Below are positions 37,337 through 46,073 of a stretch of DNA of 64,000 nt, piece after piece. Under the pieces are notes generated by a model. That model saw nothing but the letters and a program-made list of their open reading frames with translations. It did not search any database and had not been told where the DNA came from. The stretch spans positions 372,001-436,000 of the forward strand of contig AP024596.1 in assembly GCA_019704295.1 (NCBI GenBank), given 5' to 3'. This DNA comes from Sulfolobales archaeon HS-7 (GTDB lineage: Archaea > Thermoproteota > Thermoprotei_A > Sulfolobales > Sulfolobaceae). Made by a program: the position numbers and the translations under genes. Numbering within the stretch: position 1 is the first letter of the stretch; every line of letters starts with the position of its first letter.

Positions 37337-38290
37337 CACTAACCCAAAGACGATGGTTCTCCTCGCGGATCCGAGTTCATATCCCTTATCTGAGGGGTAG
37401 TGGAGAGAGCAATATACACCTCCCATTTAAGTTCGTGATCGCGATAATGTCCGGGTTGTTTTCATAATCACACGGACATAAGAACAACGATGTGAGACTT
37501 CAACCGTCTTCTTACCGCACTTATGACAAGTCATGAACGAATAACTGGGGTTAACGTACTCAACCGTAATCTCACGCTTCGCAGCCTACCATTGGATCTA
37601 TTACTGAATACTGCAGTACAGGATGAGATGGAGCTTATTCCTGAACTCGGGAGCTAAGTTATTTACCTGGTGTCATATTCCTCAAGCTCTCCATTTTAAT
37701 GACGTTTACATAAAAGTCCTGCGGTACCACAACGACTTACTTTCTTAGCGAAGTCCAACATAACGTGTTTAGCCGTCACGTGAGAGTGGGGGGATCCTTG
37801 CCATAACATGTTTACTTCTTTGTCTCCTGGTATACTTACTCTGAAAGGACTCAGCTAAGAGTCTAAAGCATTTAACCTCTTCTAATCGTGCAGTAATGCT
37901 AAGTTAGTCAGAATCGTCCTTTCCTGCAACGACTTCACACAAGTTAATGTCCATAACGAGGCTTCCCTAGGCTTACCTTTCAGTGACTCTCTTAAACATC
38001 ATCTTAAGGGAAGCCTTATCGTCCTTGATTAGGAACCTTACCTCCTTCATATTTCATGTTCAAAGAAATGAAGGGTCCTCGGATAACCCAGAGTAAGTAT
38101 CTCTATCCCTGCTATCCTCACGGTCACCCCTCGAAGACCACGAGGTAACTAGTCATGGACATAAGTTATATCGTAAGGTTGTAGACACTGAGGAACCTAC
38201 TCTTCTTGGGATTATTCAACCATTTCCTTTAACCAGAATAACGCATACCTTAATGCCTTAAGATAACGATTTAAGAGGATTAGGAGGGAA
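37337..38290 (-). pseudogene. tnpB: Decayed IS200/IS605-family tnpB
   Basis: No intact ORF, but minus-strand frames give TnpB landmarks in correct order with shifts and stops: NRYLKALRYALFWLKEMVE (about 38215-38280), VRIAGIEILTLGYPRTL (about 38075-38135), VRFLIKDDKASL, SLVMDINLCEVVAG with the RuvC-I aspartate (about 37925-37970), ARLEEVKCFRLLAESFQSKY, DFYVNVIKMESL at Ruv[21 protein letters not shown] and [19 protein letters not shown] for the zinc finger and RuvC-III, then RDMNSDPRGEPSSLG near the end. At least five frame breaks are needed. No tnpA is visible. It is just downstream of the tRNA-Leu gene. Confidence 0.88.
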
Positions 38291-38482
38291 TCATTCTTCC
38301 AATCTTGATGGAAATCATTCCTCTCATTGTGTTCTTTCTACTCCTTCCAGACATTAAATAGCCAAAGGATAAGTACTTACATACAAGAGGATTATCCCAA
38401 CCTCACAGAGGCAGAACTTTCCGCTTCCTTAACTCATATTTTTGTAAAAAACTTATTTATTCTCTGCGAGTACTTTGAAATT

Positions 38483-38677
38483 ATGAATGAATGGCAGAAA
38501 TGGATGTTAGTACTTTTACCACTAGGAATAGTACTCTCTATATCTGTACTATCGGTTTTCATATTAATGAGAATACCACAATATTATGAGGCGATTCCAA
38601 TAATAGTAGGGTTCTCAGTGGTCATGGGATTAATAGCCGTTTTCGTAAGGGTTTTCCTAGGTAAATGGGCTTTATGA
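38483..38677 (+). CDS. Small two-helix membrane protein
   Basis: 64 aa from the ATG at 38483 (NEWQKWMLVLLPLGIVLSIS). The open frame continues 52 codons upstream, but that part has no protein-like character and overlaps the edge of the tnpB remnant region. Two transmembrane helices are clear: MLVLLPLGIVLSISVLSVFI and PIIVGFSVVMGLIAVFVRVF, joined by a short loop. I do not recognise the family. It stands alone between the pseudogene and a long gene-poor stretch. Confidence 0.55.
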   Translation: MNEWQKWMLVLLPLGIVLSISVLSVFILMRIPQYYEAIPIIVGFSVVMGLIAVFVRVFLGKWAL

Positions 38678-38887
38678 GAGATAATGATAAGATTCGGAAC
38701 TCCATCGACGCATCTTACAGGAAATTAAGTCGCTCCTGATACGAGTCTAACTATGTGGAACTTCCGCTAATTCACCTTCTTGTTGCCCACGTTAATCTAC
38801 GTCATTGTGCACCACAGAATGAGAAGTTCAGACATTCCTGAAATTCATGGATGGTTATATCTGGGTTTTTTGCTAATTCAGTTTGTT

Positions 38888-39009
38888 TAGAAAAACAAAA
38901 CGAATTTAATTAAACTATTCCGTATCAACTAGCTGAAGATCCGTAGTTTATAGTTTCCTTTATTTGACCTGTCTTAGCCACAATTACAATTAACTATTGA
39001 CATCTGAAT
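38888..39009 (+). repeat. Dispersed intergenic repeat, copy 3
   Basis: Same orientation as copies 1 and 2. Begins TAGAAAAACAAAACGAATTTAA in parts matching copy 2, contains TTTCCTTTATTTGACC and ends AATTACAATTAACTATTG then ACATCTGAAT. It lies in the 500-bp gene-free region between the small membrane protein and the CoA-binding protein; the rest of that region (38678-38887, 39010-39183) shows no gene. Confidence 0.62.
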
Positions 39010-39183
39010 TGTCCTCATATAGAAACTTGCGAGTAATGTAGTCGATTAGGAAATAGGTTCGCAGTCGTTATTTACACTAACATATTAATAATAGTGAGAT
39101 TTTGAATTTGCATTTAGGGCAGTCAACGGACTGGAAATGTATAGATAGGAAAAAAATATTTACTTCCCTGGAAATAAAAGATT

Positions 39184-39627
39184 ATGGATAGCAATAATAT
39201 TCTTGAGATATTAAGGAGTTATCATGTAATAGCAACTGTGGGATTTTCAAAAGATCCCAGCAAACCCTCTCATCAAGTACCGAAGTTCCTCATTGCTAGA
39301 GGATATAAGGTGATACCAGTAAATCCTACTGTCGATCAGATATTAGGCTTAAAATCTTATAAAACAGTTACGGAAATTCCAGAACCAATTGAGATTGTCC
39401 AGGTATTCAGACCATCCAAGGATATACCTCAAGTCGTTAACGACGTTTTAGAAAGAGTAGAAAAGAAGGAAGACGTCAAGGTGTTATGGCTTCAAGAGGG
39501 TATAAGAAATGATGAGGCTGTAAAGCCCTTGTTAGGAAAGCTAAAGGTGGTTCAGGACAGGTGCATGTATAAAGAGTATATGAAGCTGATAGAGGGAAAT
39601 CAGAATCCAGAACCGTTAACGAAGTAA
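39184..39627 (+). CDS. CoA-binding domain protein (YccU-like)
   Basis: 147 aa, a single Rossmann-type CoA-binding domain: IATVGFSKDPSKPSHQVPKF and LIARGYKVIPVNPTVDQILG, then YKTVTEIPEPIEIVQVFRPS and VKVLWLQEGIRNDEAVKPLL, ending VVQDRCMYKEY with the conserved cysteine region. Members bind CoA (or acyl-CoA) and are thought to handle CoA or sulfide-sensing in bacteria; no catalytic function is established. Ordinary length for the family. It stands alone ahead of the SLC13 permease gene after a 220-bp gap. Confidence 0.88.
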   Translation: MDSNNILEILRSYHVIATVGFSKDPSKPSHQVPKFLIARGYKVIPVNPTVDQILGLKSYKTVTEIPEPIEIVQVFRPSKDIPQVVNDVLERVEKKEDVKVLWLQEGIRNDEAVKPLLGKLKVVQDRCMYKEYMKLIEGNQNPEPLTK

Positions 39628-39848
39628 GACCCCTGCTCTAACTGGTAAGATTCAAAATTTATCTTGTTAATTATACATACAAGATGTTCAAAATCCACAA
39701 TGTATTGGAAACTGTTAGTTATGACTTTCTTTTTATTTTAATTTATAAAATCTAATTGGATAATCTGGATGTATTTCTCCTATCTTAAATTCCGCACGAT
39801 TAATCCCCCATCAAAGTTAAATCTTCTTACTATCGATCTAGGGAATAT

Positions 39849-41501
39849 ATGTTCAACTCTTACGCAATCATTACGATATTTGTCATCTCGACAGCTTTAT
39901 TGATCACGAGGAAAGTAAGGTATGACATCATAGGTGCACTCGTATTTATCGCCTTACTCCTAGTAGGGGCAGTCCCAATAAAAATCGGATTAGAGGATCT
40001 CAGCAGTCCTGCGGTAATAGTCCTGATTTCTGTACTATTACTTAGTAAAAGCATAGAGTCATCAGGATTTCTAGAAAACTTCGGAGAGTTCCTATCGGTG
40101 AAATTAAGGAGAAGTACTGCGGTTACTTTTACACTACTCCTTCTAGTGGGTTTCGCCTCTGGTTTCGTAAGCGACGTAGCTTTAACTGCAATAATGATTC
40201 CGGTGTTCTCCTATGTCAGTGAGAAGTTCAATGAAAGCAAGTCCAAGTACCTCATCCCTCTTTCCTATGCTGCAATACTCGGAGGGAGATATACAATCAT
40301 AGGAACTACTCCGAATATTGTTATAGATCAGCTTTGGTATGAAAAAACCGGTAACTTCCTTCCGTTCTTCCAGTTCTTGAAGGTGGGCCTTATAATGATG
40401 TCTTTCGGATTTATTGGGCTTTTCGTAATATCCAAGTTACTACCATCTATAAGCAAACCACTGAACTCGATAGAGGACTTCAAAACTAAGAATTACGTAG
40501 TAGAAGCTAAATTAGAAGACGGAGAACTTATAGGGAAGCCGATTAGTTACTTAGAAGGAATTGGGGTAAAAGTATTAGATGTCTTTCCTAGAAGAATGTC
40601 CTTCGGTCAACGCGTTCTCATGAAAGGAGATACGATTCTAATGGAGATCTCGCCAGATAAGTTGCCTAACATTACTTCCATTGATGGGCTTAAACTCGCA
40701 CCTTCGTCTTCAACAGTGGAAGGGGGCGACGTAAGGGAACTTCTCGTCACTTCAAGCTCCTTAGCAGTAGGAAAGACTATAGCTGATATCGAACCTGATT
40801 TCGTGTATAGCGTGAAGGTTTTGGGAATTTCTGGAAGGCTTATTCAAGGCAATGTAAGTAAAATAAATATAGCTCCAGGAGACATCCTCCTAGTCCAAGG
40901 TAAAGACGAGAATATAACGAAAATGATGAATTCTCTGGGGCTAGTTCCCCTTTATGAAAGGAAGATAAAGGTGTTTAATCCCAAGAAGGGGATAGTAGCT
41001 ATTGCTTCCCTGACAACAGCCGTAATCTTGTCGAGTTTAGGAGTTAACACAGCCGAATCTTTTCTAATAGGGATTCTACCTACGGCTATTATTGAATACA
41101 AAAATATATATAGGTATATAGATTGGCCTCTAGTAATCTTCGTAGCTACTTATATTCCAATGGGTTATGCTCTGCAATCAACGGGATTTTTGCTAAAGAT
41201 TCCCTATCTGAACAACCTACTGGTGCTTTTCCTTTTTACAGTCCTTATAGCCAACTTGGTCAACAATATATCGGCTTCCGTAATAATGGGACCAGTTGCG
41301 CTAACCTTACCACATCCCCTTCTCTCTTTAACAGTAGTAGCCATGGGGAGTTCATCTACTTTCCTAACACCATTTAGTCATCAGGCTAATCTCTTAGTTA
41401 ATGATGCGGGAGGATATTCGGTAAAACATTACTTAATATCCGGCACGATAATTTTGTCACTTGTATTTATAGGCCTTCTAATTTTCTTGTTCGTTCACTG
41501 A
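39849..41501 (+). CDS. SLC13/DASS-family permease with two RCK_C domains
   Basis: 550 aa. About ten membrane helices in two halves flank a soluble insert (about residues 210-365) holding two TrkA-C/RCK_C domains: KNYVVEAKLEDGELIGKPIS with GDTILMEISPDKL, and ELLVTSSSLAVGKTIADIEP with GDILLVQGKDENI. The signature GGRYTIIGTTPNIVIDQLW and the second-half VNNISASVIMGPVALTLPHP / GSSSTFLTPFSHQANLLVND are anion-binding regions. Proteins of this architecture move sulfate, thiosulfate or dicarboxylates with Na+ or H+. In a sulfur oxidiser, sulfate efflux or sulfur-oxyanion transport is a plausible role. It overlaps ridA tail to tail by 7 bp. Confidence 0.9.
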   Translation: MFNSYAIITIFVISTALLITRKVRYDIIGALVFIALLLVGAVPIKIGLEDLSSPAVIVLISVLLLSKSIESSGFLENFGEFLSVKLRRSTAVTFTLLLLVGFASGFVSDVALTAIMIPVFSYVSEKFNESKSKYLIPLSYAAILGGRYTIIGTTPNIVIDQLWYEKTGNFLPFFQFLKVGLIMMSFGFIGLFVISKLLPSISKPLNSIEDFKTKNYVVEAKLEDGELIGKPISYLEGIGVKVLDVFPRRMSFGQRVLMKGDTILMEISPDKLPNITSIDGLKLAPSSSTVEGGDVRELLVTSSSLAVGKTIADIEPDFVYSVKVLGISGRLIQGNVSKINIAPGDILLVQGKDENITKMMNSLGLVPLYERKIKVFNPKKGIVAIASLTTAVILSSLGVNTAESFLIGILPTAIIEYKNIYRYIDWPLVIFVATYIPMGYALQSTGFLLKIPYLNNLLVLFLFTVLIANLVNNISASVIMGPVALTLPHPLLSLTVVAMGSSSTFLTPFSHQANLLVNDAGGYSVKHYLISGTIILSLVFIGLLIFLFVH

Positions 41502-41881
41502 GAAGCTATTACGGATATTTCAACTTTGCTACCTCGTGGGAGTTCTTTTACTCCCACCGTAACTCTCGCAGGCGGATTTGAGGTAAAGTACTTTGAGTAC
41601 TCTTCATTAAACTCCTGAAAATCCCTCATGTCTGATAAGAACACAAAGGACATAACCACGTTCTTCACATCGAGTGAAGATGCCTTCAATATAGCCCTTA
41701 TGTTCTCTAATACTTGCCTTGTTTGTTCCCTAATCCCAGGGGGGATTTCTCCAGTTTTCGGATTAATGGGAATTTGTCCCGAGATGAAGAGTAAGTTTCC
41801 CGCTTTAACGCCCTGGGAATAAGGACCAATGGGCTTAGGTGCCTCCTCTGTGAATACTGTTTCCATGTGTGTTAGTTTCAT
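41495..41881 (-). CDS. ridA: RidA family enamine/imine deaminase
   Basis: 128 aa, the usual length. Landmarks: APKPIGPYSQGVKAGNLLFI with SGQIPINPKTGEIP, the helix REQTRQVLENIRAILKASSL, and the arginine and C-terminal glutamate of NPPARVTVGVKELPRGSKVE. RidA hydrolyses reactive 2-aminoacrylate-type enamines made by PLP enzymes, protecting the cell. An ATG five codons further in (position 41866) is an alternative start. Monocistronic; convergent with the permease gene. Confidence 0.94.
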   Translation of the reverse strand: MKLTHMETVFTEEAPKPIGPYSQGVKAGNLLFISGQIPINPKTGEIPPGIREQTRQVLENIRAILKASSLDVKNVVMSFVFLSDMRDFQEFNEEYSKYFTSNPPARVTVGVKELPRGSKVEISVIASQ

Positions 41882-42285
41882 TTCGGGTATAAAAGATAGG
41901 AGTTTCTCCGTATAGTGAAACTTACTATGTTGTAAAGGGAGAAGTTTCCTATTTCACGGCTCCGCCCTGCCAGTACTGGTAGAAGGCGTAACTTGACTAG
42001 AACTAAGGATTACATCGACCCCTAAGTGAACTTGGTTTTGGTGTCCCACACGGAACTGATTGAAGCGTAATGCATTAACCACCAATTTAATCGAGACGTC
42101 TAGGTGAAGCCTACTTCTTCGGCAACTGTCATTAATATTATGTTTTTTCTGCATTTAAACTACAAAGGGGACTATTCACTTCTATCTAAAAAGAAGGAGT
42201 TTTCGTCCCTTTGAGCACATAACTTTATAAATAGTGTGTTTAAGAGGATTAACATTTTTAGGGAAACCCCTGAATTCAGGGCAAG
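41882..42285. other. 0.4-kb region without an intact gene
   Basis: A 66-codon minus-strand frame (41954-42154) ends VTPSTSTGRAEP and may be the tail of a decayed transposase, but I find no second landmark to confirm it. At 42215-42275 the sequence CTTTATAAATAG followed by GGGAAACCCCTGAAT weakly resembles the conserved tail of the dispersed repeat found at 24.8, 27.3, 38.9 and 59.2 kb. Otherwise the region looks non-coding. Confidence 0.35.
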
Positions 42286-42597
42286 TTACTCTTCTAAGAG
42301 CTCGTCCAAGAGTTTCTCTCCGTAATCCTGTTCACCAGTAACTATAAGATCATCCTTACCATCTTCGTAGTATTTGAGTACTTCCTTTTTCACTCCTTCA
42401 ATACTAGACGGAATAATGTCAACGACTTCTCCTCCTCTATATTTATCGTCCTCATAAATAACGAATGTAGTATTAGCGTAATACACTATTCTATATGTAG
42501 CTATTACCTTCCCGTCTTCTACTTTCTTATAAACGTTAACTGTTAGAAGTGGTTCTGTCATTCCGTGTCTTATCCACTCATAATACTTTACCTTCAT
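42286..42597 (-). CDS. Hypothetical protein in operon with the XdhC-like gene
   Basis: 103 aa, soluble, with a beta-rich N-terminal half (TVNVYKKVEDGKVIATYRIV, then YYANTTFVIYEDDKY) and an acidic helical C-terminus (GEKLLDELLEE). No family recognised. The ATG at 42597 overlaps the stop of the XdhC-like gene by 4 bp (ATGA), so the two are co-translated. A role in molybdenum hydroxylase maturation would follow from context only. Confidence 0.65.
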   Translation of the reverse strand: MKVKYYEWIRHGMTEPLLTVNVYKKVEDGKVIATYRIVYYANTTFVIYEDDKYRGGEVVDIIPSSIEGVKKEVLKYYEDGKDDLIVTGEQDYGEKLLDELLEE

Positions 42598-43169
42598 AGA
42601 GAATCTACCAGCTGAGGGGTGTTCTTGATTTCGCTTAATGGTCTACCTGTTCCTCCTCTATCATATGCGATTATTTCAGCGATTATACTTAACGCTATTT
42701 CCTCCTCGTTCTCAGCCTTTATGTCTAGTCCGGCAGGAAGCCTCAAAGCCTTGAGTTTGTCCTTGGATAAGCCGTTGTCGACTAATCTTTTTAAGACGAC
42801 TTTAGCCCTTTTTGGACTCATAACTACCCATACAGCCTTTGCTCCAGCACCAAGGGATTTGGTTATAGCCCAGCTATCGTAAACGTGCTTGGTAGCAACT
42901 ACTGAGTAAGCCCCCTTAATTTCGTCGTCTGGAACTGAGAAGTTAACGTCACCTATAATTTTATCTGCCTCATAATGGGTCTCATCTGCAAAAGGGTCAA
43001 CAACGACGACCTGATTTTTCAGATACTTAGCAAAATGAGCTAAATGTGGTGCAATACTTATTGATTTTCCAGTACACTTACTAGCATCAACTTTTACGGA
43101 ATCCCTATCACAAAATACAGGTTCTTCGAACTCAGTTTCCCTACTGGAGGTAAAAATCACTATCTTCAT
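42594..43169 (-). CDS. XdhC-like protein (molybdenum hydroxylase maturation factor)
   Basis: 191 aa, the XdhC_C Rossmann domain without the usual N-terminal domain. Key parts: GAYSVVATKHVYDSWAITKS, GAKAVWVVMSPKRAKVVLKR, and the diagnostic LRLPAGLDIKAENEEEIALS with IIAEIIAYDRGGTGRPL. XdhC binds the molybdenum cofactor and delivers it, after sulfuration, to xanthine-dehydrogenase-family enzymes. Two large subunits of that family are encoded at 51-53 and 59-61 kb, so a client is available. The first gene of a two-gene operon; ATG at 43169. The cysteine in the N-terminal FCDRDSVKVDASKC region is not a known motif. Confidence 0.8.
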   Translation of the reverse strand: MKIVIFTSSRETEFEEPVFCDRDSVKVDASKCTGKSISIAPHLAHFAKYLKNQVVVVDPFADETHYEADKIIGDVNFSVPDDEIKGAYSVVATKHVYDSWAITKSLGAGAKAVWVVMSPKRAKVVLKRLVDNGLSKDKLKALRLPAGLDIKAENEEEIALSIIAEIIAYDRGGTGRPLSEIKNTPQLVDSL

Positions 43170-43370
43170 AAGGTTAAAATAAGCATAACCAATTATATAC
43201 TTTCCCTGGATCCCTTACGACTTCCCTAACCACAAATCGAAAATTCAGTAATTGACTACTTATGCAGGTATTGAAGTTAAGACAAATTCTAATCTACCTT
43301 ACAGTAGAGAGTAAGCGGTTAACTCAAAAACAACCGTTCTTCTAACCTGTTCGTTTCGTCAGATTTCACG

Positions 43371-44585
43371 TCACATCTTCTCTATCTGATTAACTAGTTC
43401 GTTAGCATAATCCTTAGTACCTAATGGCTGAACATTCATAAATCTTGCCAGATCTTGTGTTACCTTCCTCTCCCTGATACTATTGAGTATGGCCCTTTCT
43501 ATCATATCAGCGGCCTCGACCCAGCCCATGAACCTAAGCATTAGTTCAGCTCCTTTAATTATTCCAGTAGGGTTTGCGACGTTCTTCCCTGCGTATTTTG
43601 GAGCCGTACCGTGAACGGCCTCGAACATTCCCCCGCTATCTCCTACATTCGCTCCTCCTAGCATACCTATGTTACCTATTAGGGCTCCCGCAGCGTCTGA
43701 TATCAGATCACCATTAACGTTTGGCGCCAAAATCACGTCGTATTCTTCTGGCCTAATTATTATTTGTTGGAACATGTTGTCGGCTATTCTATCATTAAGT
43801 ATCACCTTTCCTTGAGGGGAGATCCCCTGATTGACCTCCTCTTCCGTTATTACTCTTTCAAAAAATTCCTCCTTCGCTAATTCGTAAATCCACTCCCTGA
43901 ACGCTCCCTCAGTGTACTTCATTACGTTACCCTTATGCATTATTGTCACCTTTTTCCGTCCGTTGGCTATAGCGTAATTTATGGCCATTCTTCCTATTCT
44001 AAAAGTCTTCGCCTTACTCATTGGCTTTATCCCTATCCCGGTGTCGTCCTCAAGTTCCACTTTCATTTCCTTTCTAAGGAAATCCCTCACTTTCTTAGCT
44101 CCTTCGCTATTGTAAGGCCATTCTATTCCCCTATAGAGGTCGTCTGTGTTCTCCCTGAAGATTATCATATCCACTTTCTCCGGTTGCTTTATGGGACTTT
44201 CGAGTCCATTAATGTACTTAACAGGTCTTATATTAGCGTAGAGGTCTAGGATCATCCTAATTGTCACGTTTATAGAACGCCATCCGCCTCCCACAGGAGT
44301 AGTTAGTGGTCCTTTTAGCACAACCCTGTACTTCTGAAGAAGCTCTTGGGACTCTTTAGGAAAGCGATCCCCCTTTACTTCATATGCCTTGTCTCCAGCT
44401 AATATTTCGATCCACTCGATTTTCTTCTTCCCGTTATAAGCTCTCTTTACTGCGCTGTTGGTCACTGAAATCGCTGCGTGTGTAATCTCTGGGCCTATAC
44501 CGTCCCCTTCTATATACGCAACTTGAGGATAATCTGGTGTTTTCCACTTGCCGTTTTCGAAAGTAATTAACTCTCCCATAATCAT
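43371..44585 (-). CDS. icd: Isocitrate dehydrogenase
   Basis: 404 aa. Conserved parts are YIEGDGIGPEITHAAISVTN, the substrate loop LTTPVGGGWRSINVTIRM, DLYANIRPVKYING, IFRENTDDLYRGIEW, HKGNVMKYTEGAFREWIYEL, and the metal and coenzyme region ILAPNVNGDLISDAAGALIG with GGMFEAVHGTAPKYAGKNVANPTG split by family-typical spacing. Length and the AVHGTAPKYAG loop agree with archaeal NADP-type enzymes of the citric acid cycle. A second ATG two codons later is equally possible as start. Divergent from the UbiB gene with a 33-bp spacer, so the two promoters overlap. Confidence 0.96.
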   Translation of the reverse strand: MIMGELITFENGKWKTPDYPQVAYIEGDGIGPEITHAAISVTNSAVKRAYNGKKKIEWIEILAGDKAYEVKGDRFPKESQELLQKYRVVLKGPLTTPVGGGWRSINVTIRMILDLYANIRPVKYINGLESPIKQPEKVDMIIFRENTDDLYRGIEWPYNSEGAKKVRDFLRKEMKVELEDDTGIGIKPMSKAKTFRIGRMAINYAIANGRKKVTIMHKGNVMKYTEGAFREWIYELAKEEFFERVITEEEVNQGISPQGKVILNDRIADNMFQQIIIRPEEYDVILAPNVNGDLISDAAGALIGNIGMLGGANVGDSGGMFEAVHGTAPKYAGKNVANPTGIIKGAELMLRFMGWVEAADMIERAILNSIRERKVTQDLARFMNVQPLGTKDYANELVNQIEKM

Positions 44586-44618
44586 GTTAAATATCTCTGA
44601 ATTAATATTTCCATCGCG

Positions 44619-46073
44619 ATGAACAGTTTTACCAGAACGTTAAGAATTGTCATAGAACTGCTACCCCGAGCTCTCGCCTATAGAGAAATTCGAAGATCGA
44701 TTAAGAATGGTCGTCCTATCCCTGAAAAGGAACAAAGGGAGGAGGCTAAGAAATTCGTTAATTCTCTTATAAGATTGGGACCTTCTTTTATCAAATTCGG
44801 ACAAATCCTTTCCGTAAGATCTGACATAATGCCGGAGTCATATCTCCTAGAACTTAGGAGACTTCAGGATGAAGTACCTCCAGCTCCATTCGACCAAATT
44901 ATCAAAATAGTTAAGGAAGAGGTGCCCGATCTAGAAATAGAGAGGGAATCCATAGCGGCAGCAAGTTTAGGTGAGGTACATAGGGGGAAATATAGGGGAA
45001 TGAACGTTGTGGCTAAAGTCAACAGGCCTAACATAGAGGAAATACTTAAAACGGACATAGCCATTATCAAGAGGTTGCTGCCGGTTGCTAGATTGATCTT
45101 CGATGCTTCCCTAGTGGAATCGTTAAAGGTCGTGGTGGAACAGTTCACTAAGAAGATCTTCGAGGAGATAGATTACGAAAAGGAGGCATTCTATATGGAG
45201 AAAATCAGGGATGAACTAAGGGATTTTAGGGTAAGAATTCCGAAGCTTATCCTCGCTAAGAAGAAAGTTCTGGTTATGGAATACTTACCTGGACATAAGG
45301 TTACGTCAGACGAGGCCTATAAGATTGTAAACAGAAAAAGCCTCGCGTGGAGAGTTTTCAGGATATTTATAACTCCCGTCCTTACTCAGAGGTACTTTCA
45401 CGCAGATCCCCATCCAGGCAACATAGCGGTTGATAATGAAGGGAACATTATCCTCTACGATTTTGGAATGGTGGACGGGCTTGATAGCGTTACGAGAGTC
45501 CGACTCATTAGACTTTACATAGCAATAAGTCGCGGAGACCCTATAGGAGTCGTTAATGTCTTAGACGAACTTGGTGCAATACAACCCGATGCAGATAGAA
45601 GGGTTCTAGTAAAGGGCTTTGAGCTTCTCATGAAAGAACTTCAGGGGATCAGAGTAGAAGAGATGGAACTAGAGGACTTTCAGAGGATAGCTAATGACGC
45701 ATTCTACAGGTTTCCCCTTAGATTACCATCAAGGCTCGCTATATACTTCAGAATGTCCGCAGTACTTGAGGGGACTTGTACCGAAATAGATCCTGATTTC
45801 GATTTCTTCAGAAGTTTAGTCACAATAGTGCAAGATGAGGGACTGTTAAGGGAGGCCTACTTTGACGAGTTGCGGAATACGTATAATAAGGTCATCAATG
45901 CCATAAGATTGTCAATGTTAGAGAAGCCCACACAGAGAAAAAGGAGAGATTCTTACTGGATCGGTGTCCTAGCTATAGGTGTTTCCATAGCTATTTACCT
46001 AATTACTAAAAACGAAGTGTTACCGCTTCTGGTGGCGATCCTAGGTTTGGGGATTTCACTTTCAGCGCGTTAA
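44619..46073 (+). CDS. UbiB/ABC1/ADCK-family atypical kinase
   Basis: 484 aa. The diagnostic KxGQ motif is in PSFIKFGQILSVRSDIMPES; the alanine-rich loop AAASLGEVHRGKYRG replaces the normal glycine loop; lysine in VVAKVNRP; the EIDYEKEAFYMEKI region; catalytic RYFHADPHPGNIAVDN; LYDFGMVDGL. Two hydrophobic helices close the C-terminus (WIGVLAIGVSIAIYLI; VLPLLVAILGLGISL), anchoring it to the membrane. Bacterial and eukaryotic members support quinone synthesis as ATPases; Sulfolobales make caldariellaquinone-type quinones, so a similar role is likely. Its end overlaps pyk tail to tail by 4 bp. Confidence 0.9.
   Translation: MNSFTRTLRIVIELLPRALAYREIRRSIKNGRPIPEKEQREEAKKFVNSLIRLGPSFIKFGQILSVRSDIMPESYLLELRRLQDEVPPAPFDQIIKIVKEEVPDLEIERESIAAASLGEVHRGKYRGMNVVAKVNRPNIEEILKTDIAIIKRLLPVARLIFDASLVESLKVVVEQFTKKIFEEIDYEKEAFYMEKIRDELRDFRVRIPKLILAKKKVLVMEYLPGHKVTSDEAYKIVNRKSLAWRVFRIFITPVLTQRYFHADPHPGNIAVDNEGNIILYDFGMVDGLDSVTRVRLIRLYIAISRGDPIGVVNVLDELGAIQPDADRRVLVKGFELLMKELQGIRVEEMELEDFQRIANDAFYRFPLRLPSRLAIYFRMSAVLEGTCTEIDPDFDFFRSLVTIVQDEGLLREAYFDELRNTYNKVINAIRLSMLEKPTQRKRRDSYWIGVLAIGVSIAIYLITKNEVLPLLVAILGLGISLSAR

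Noticed and set aside
41123..41377. 84-residue plus-strand ORF
   Set aside because: Out-of-frame shadow of the SLC13 permease coding sequence.
43935..44249. 104-residue plus-strand ORF
   Set aside because: Antisense to isocitrate dehydrogenase; composition follows the real gene's codon pattern.
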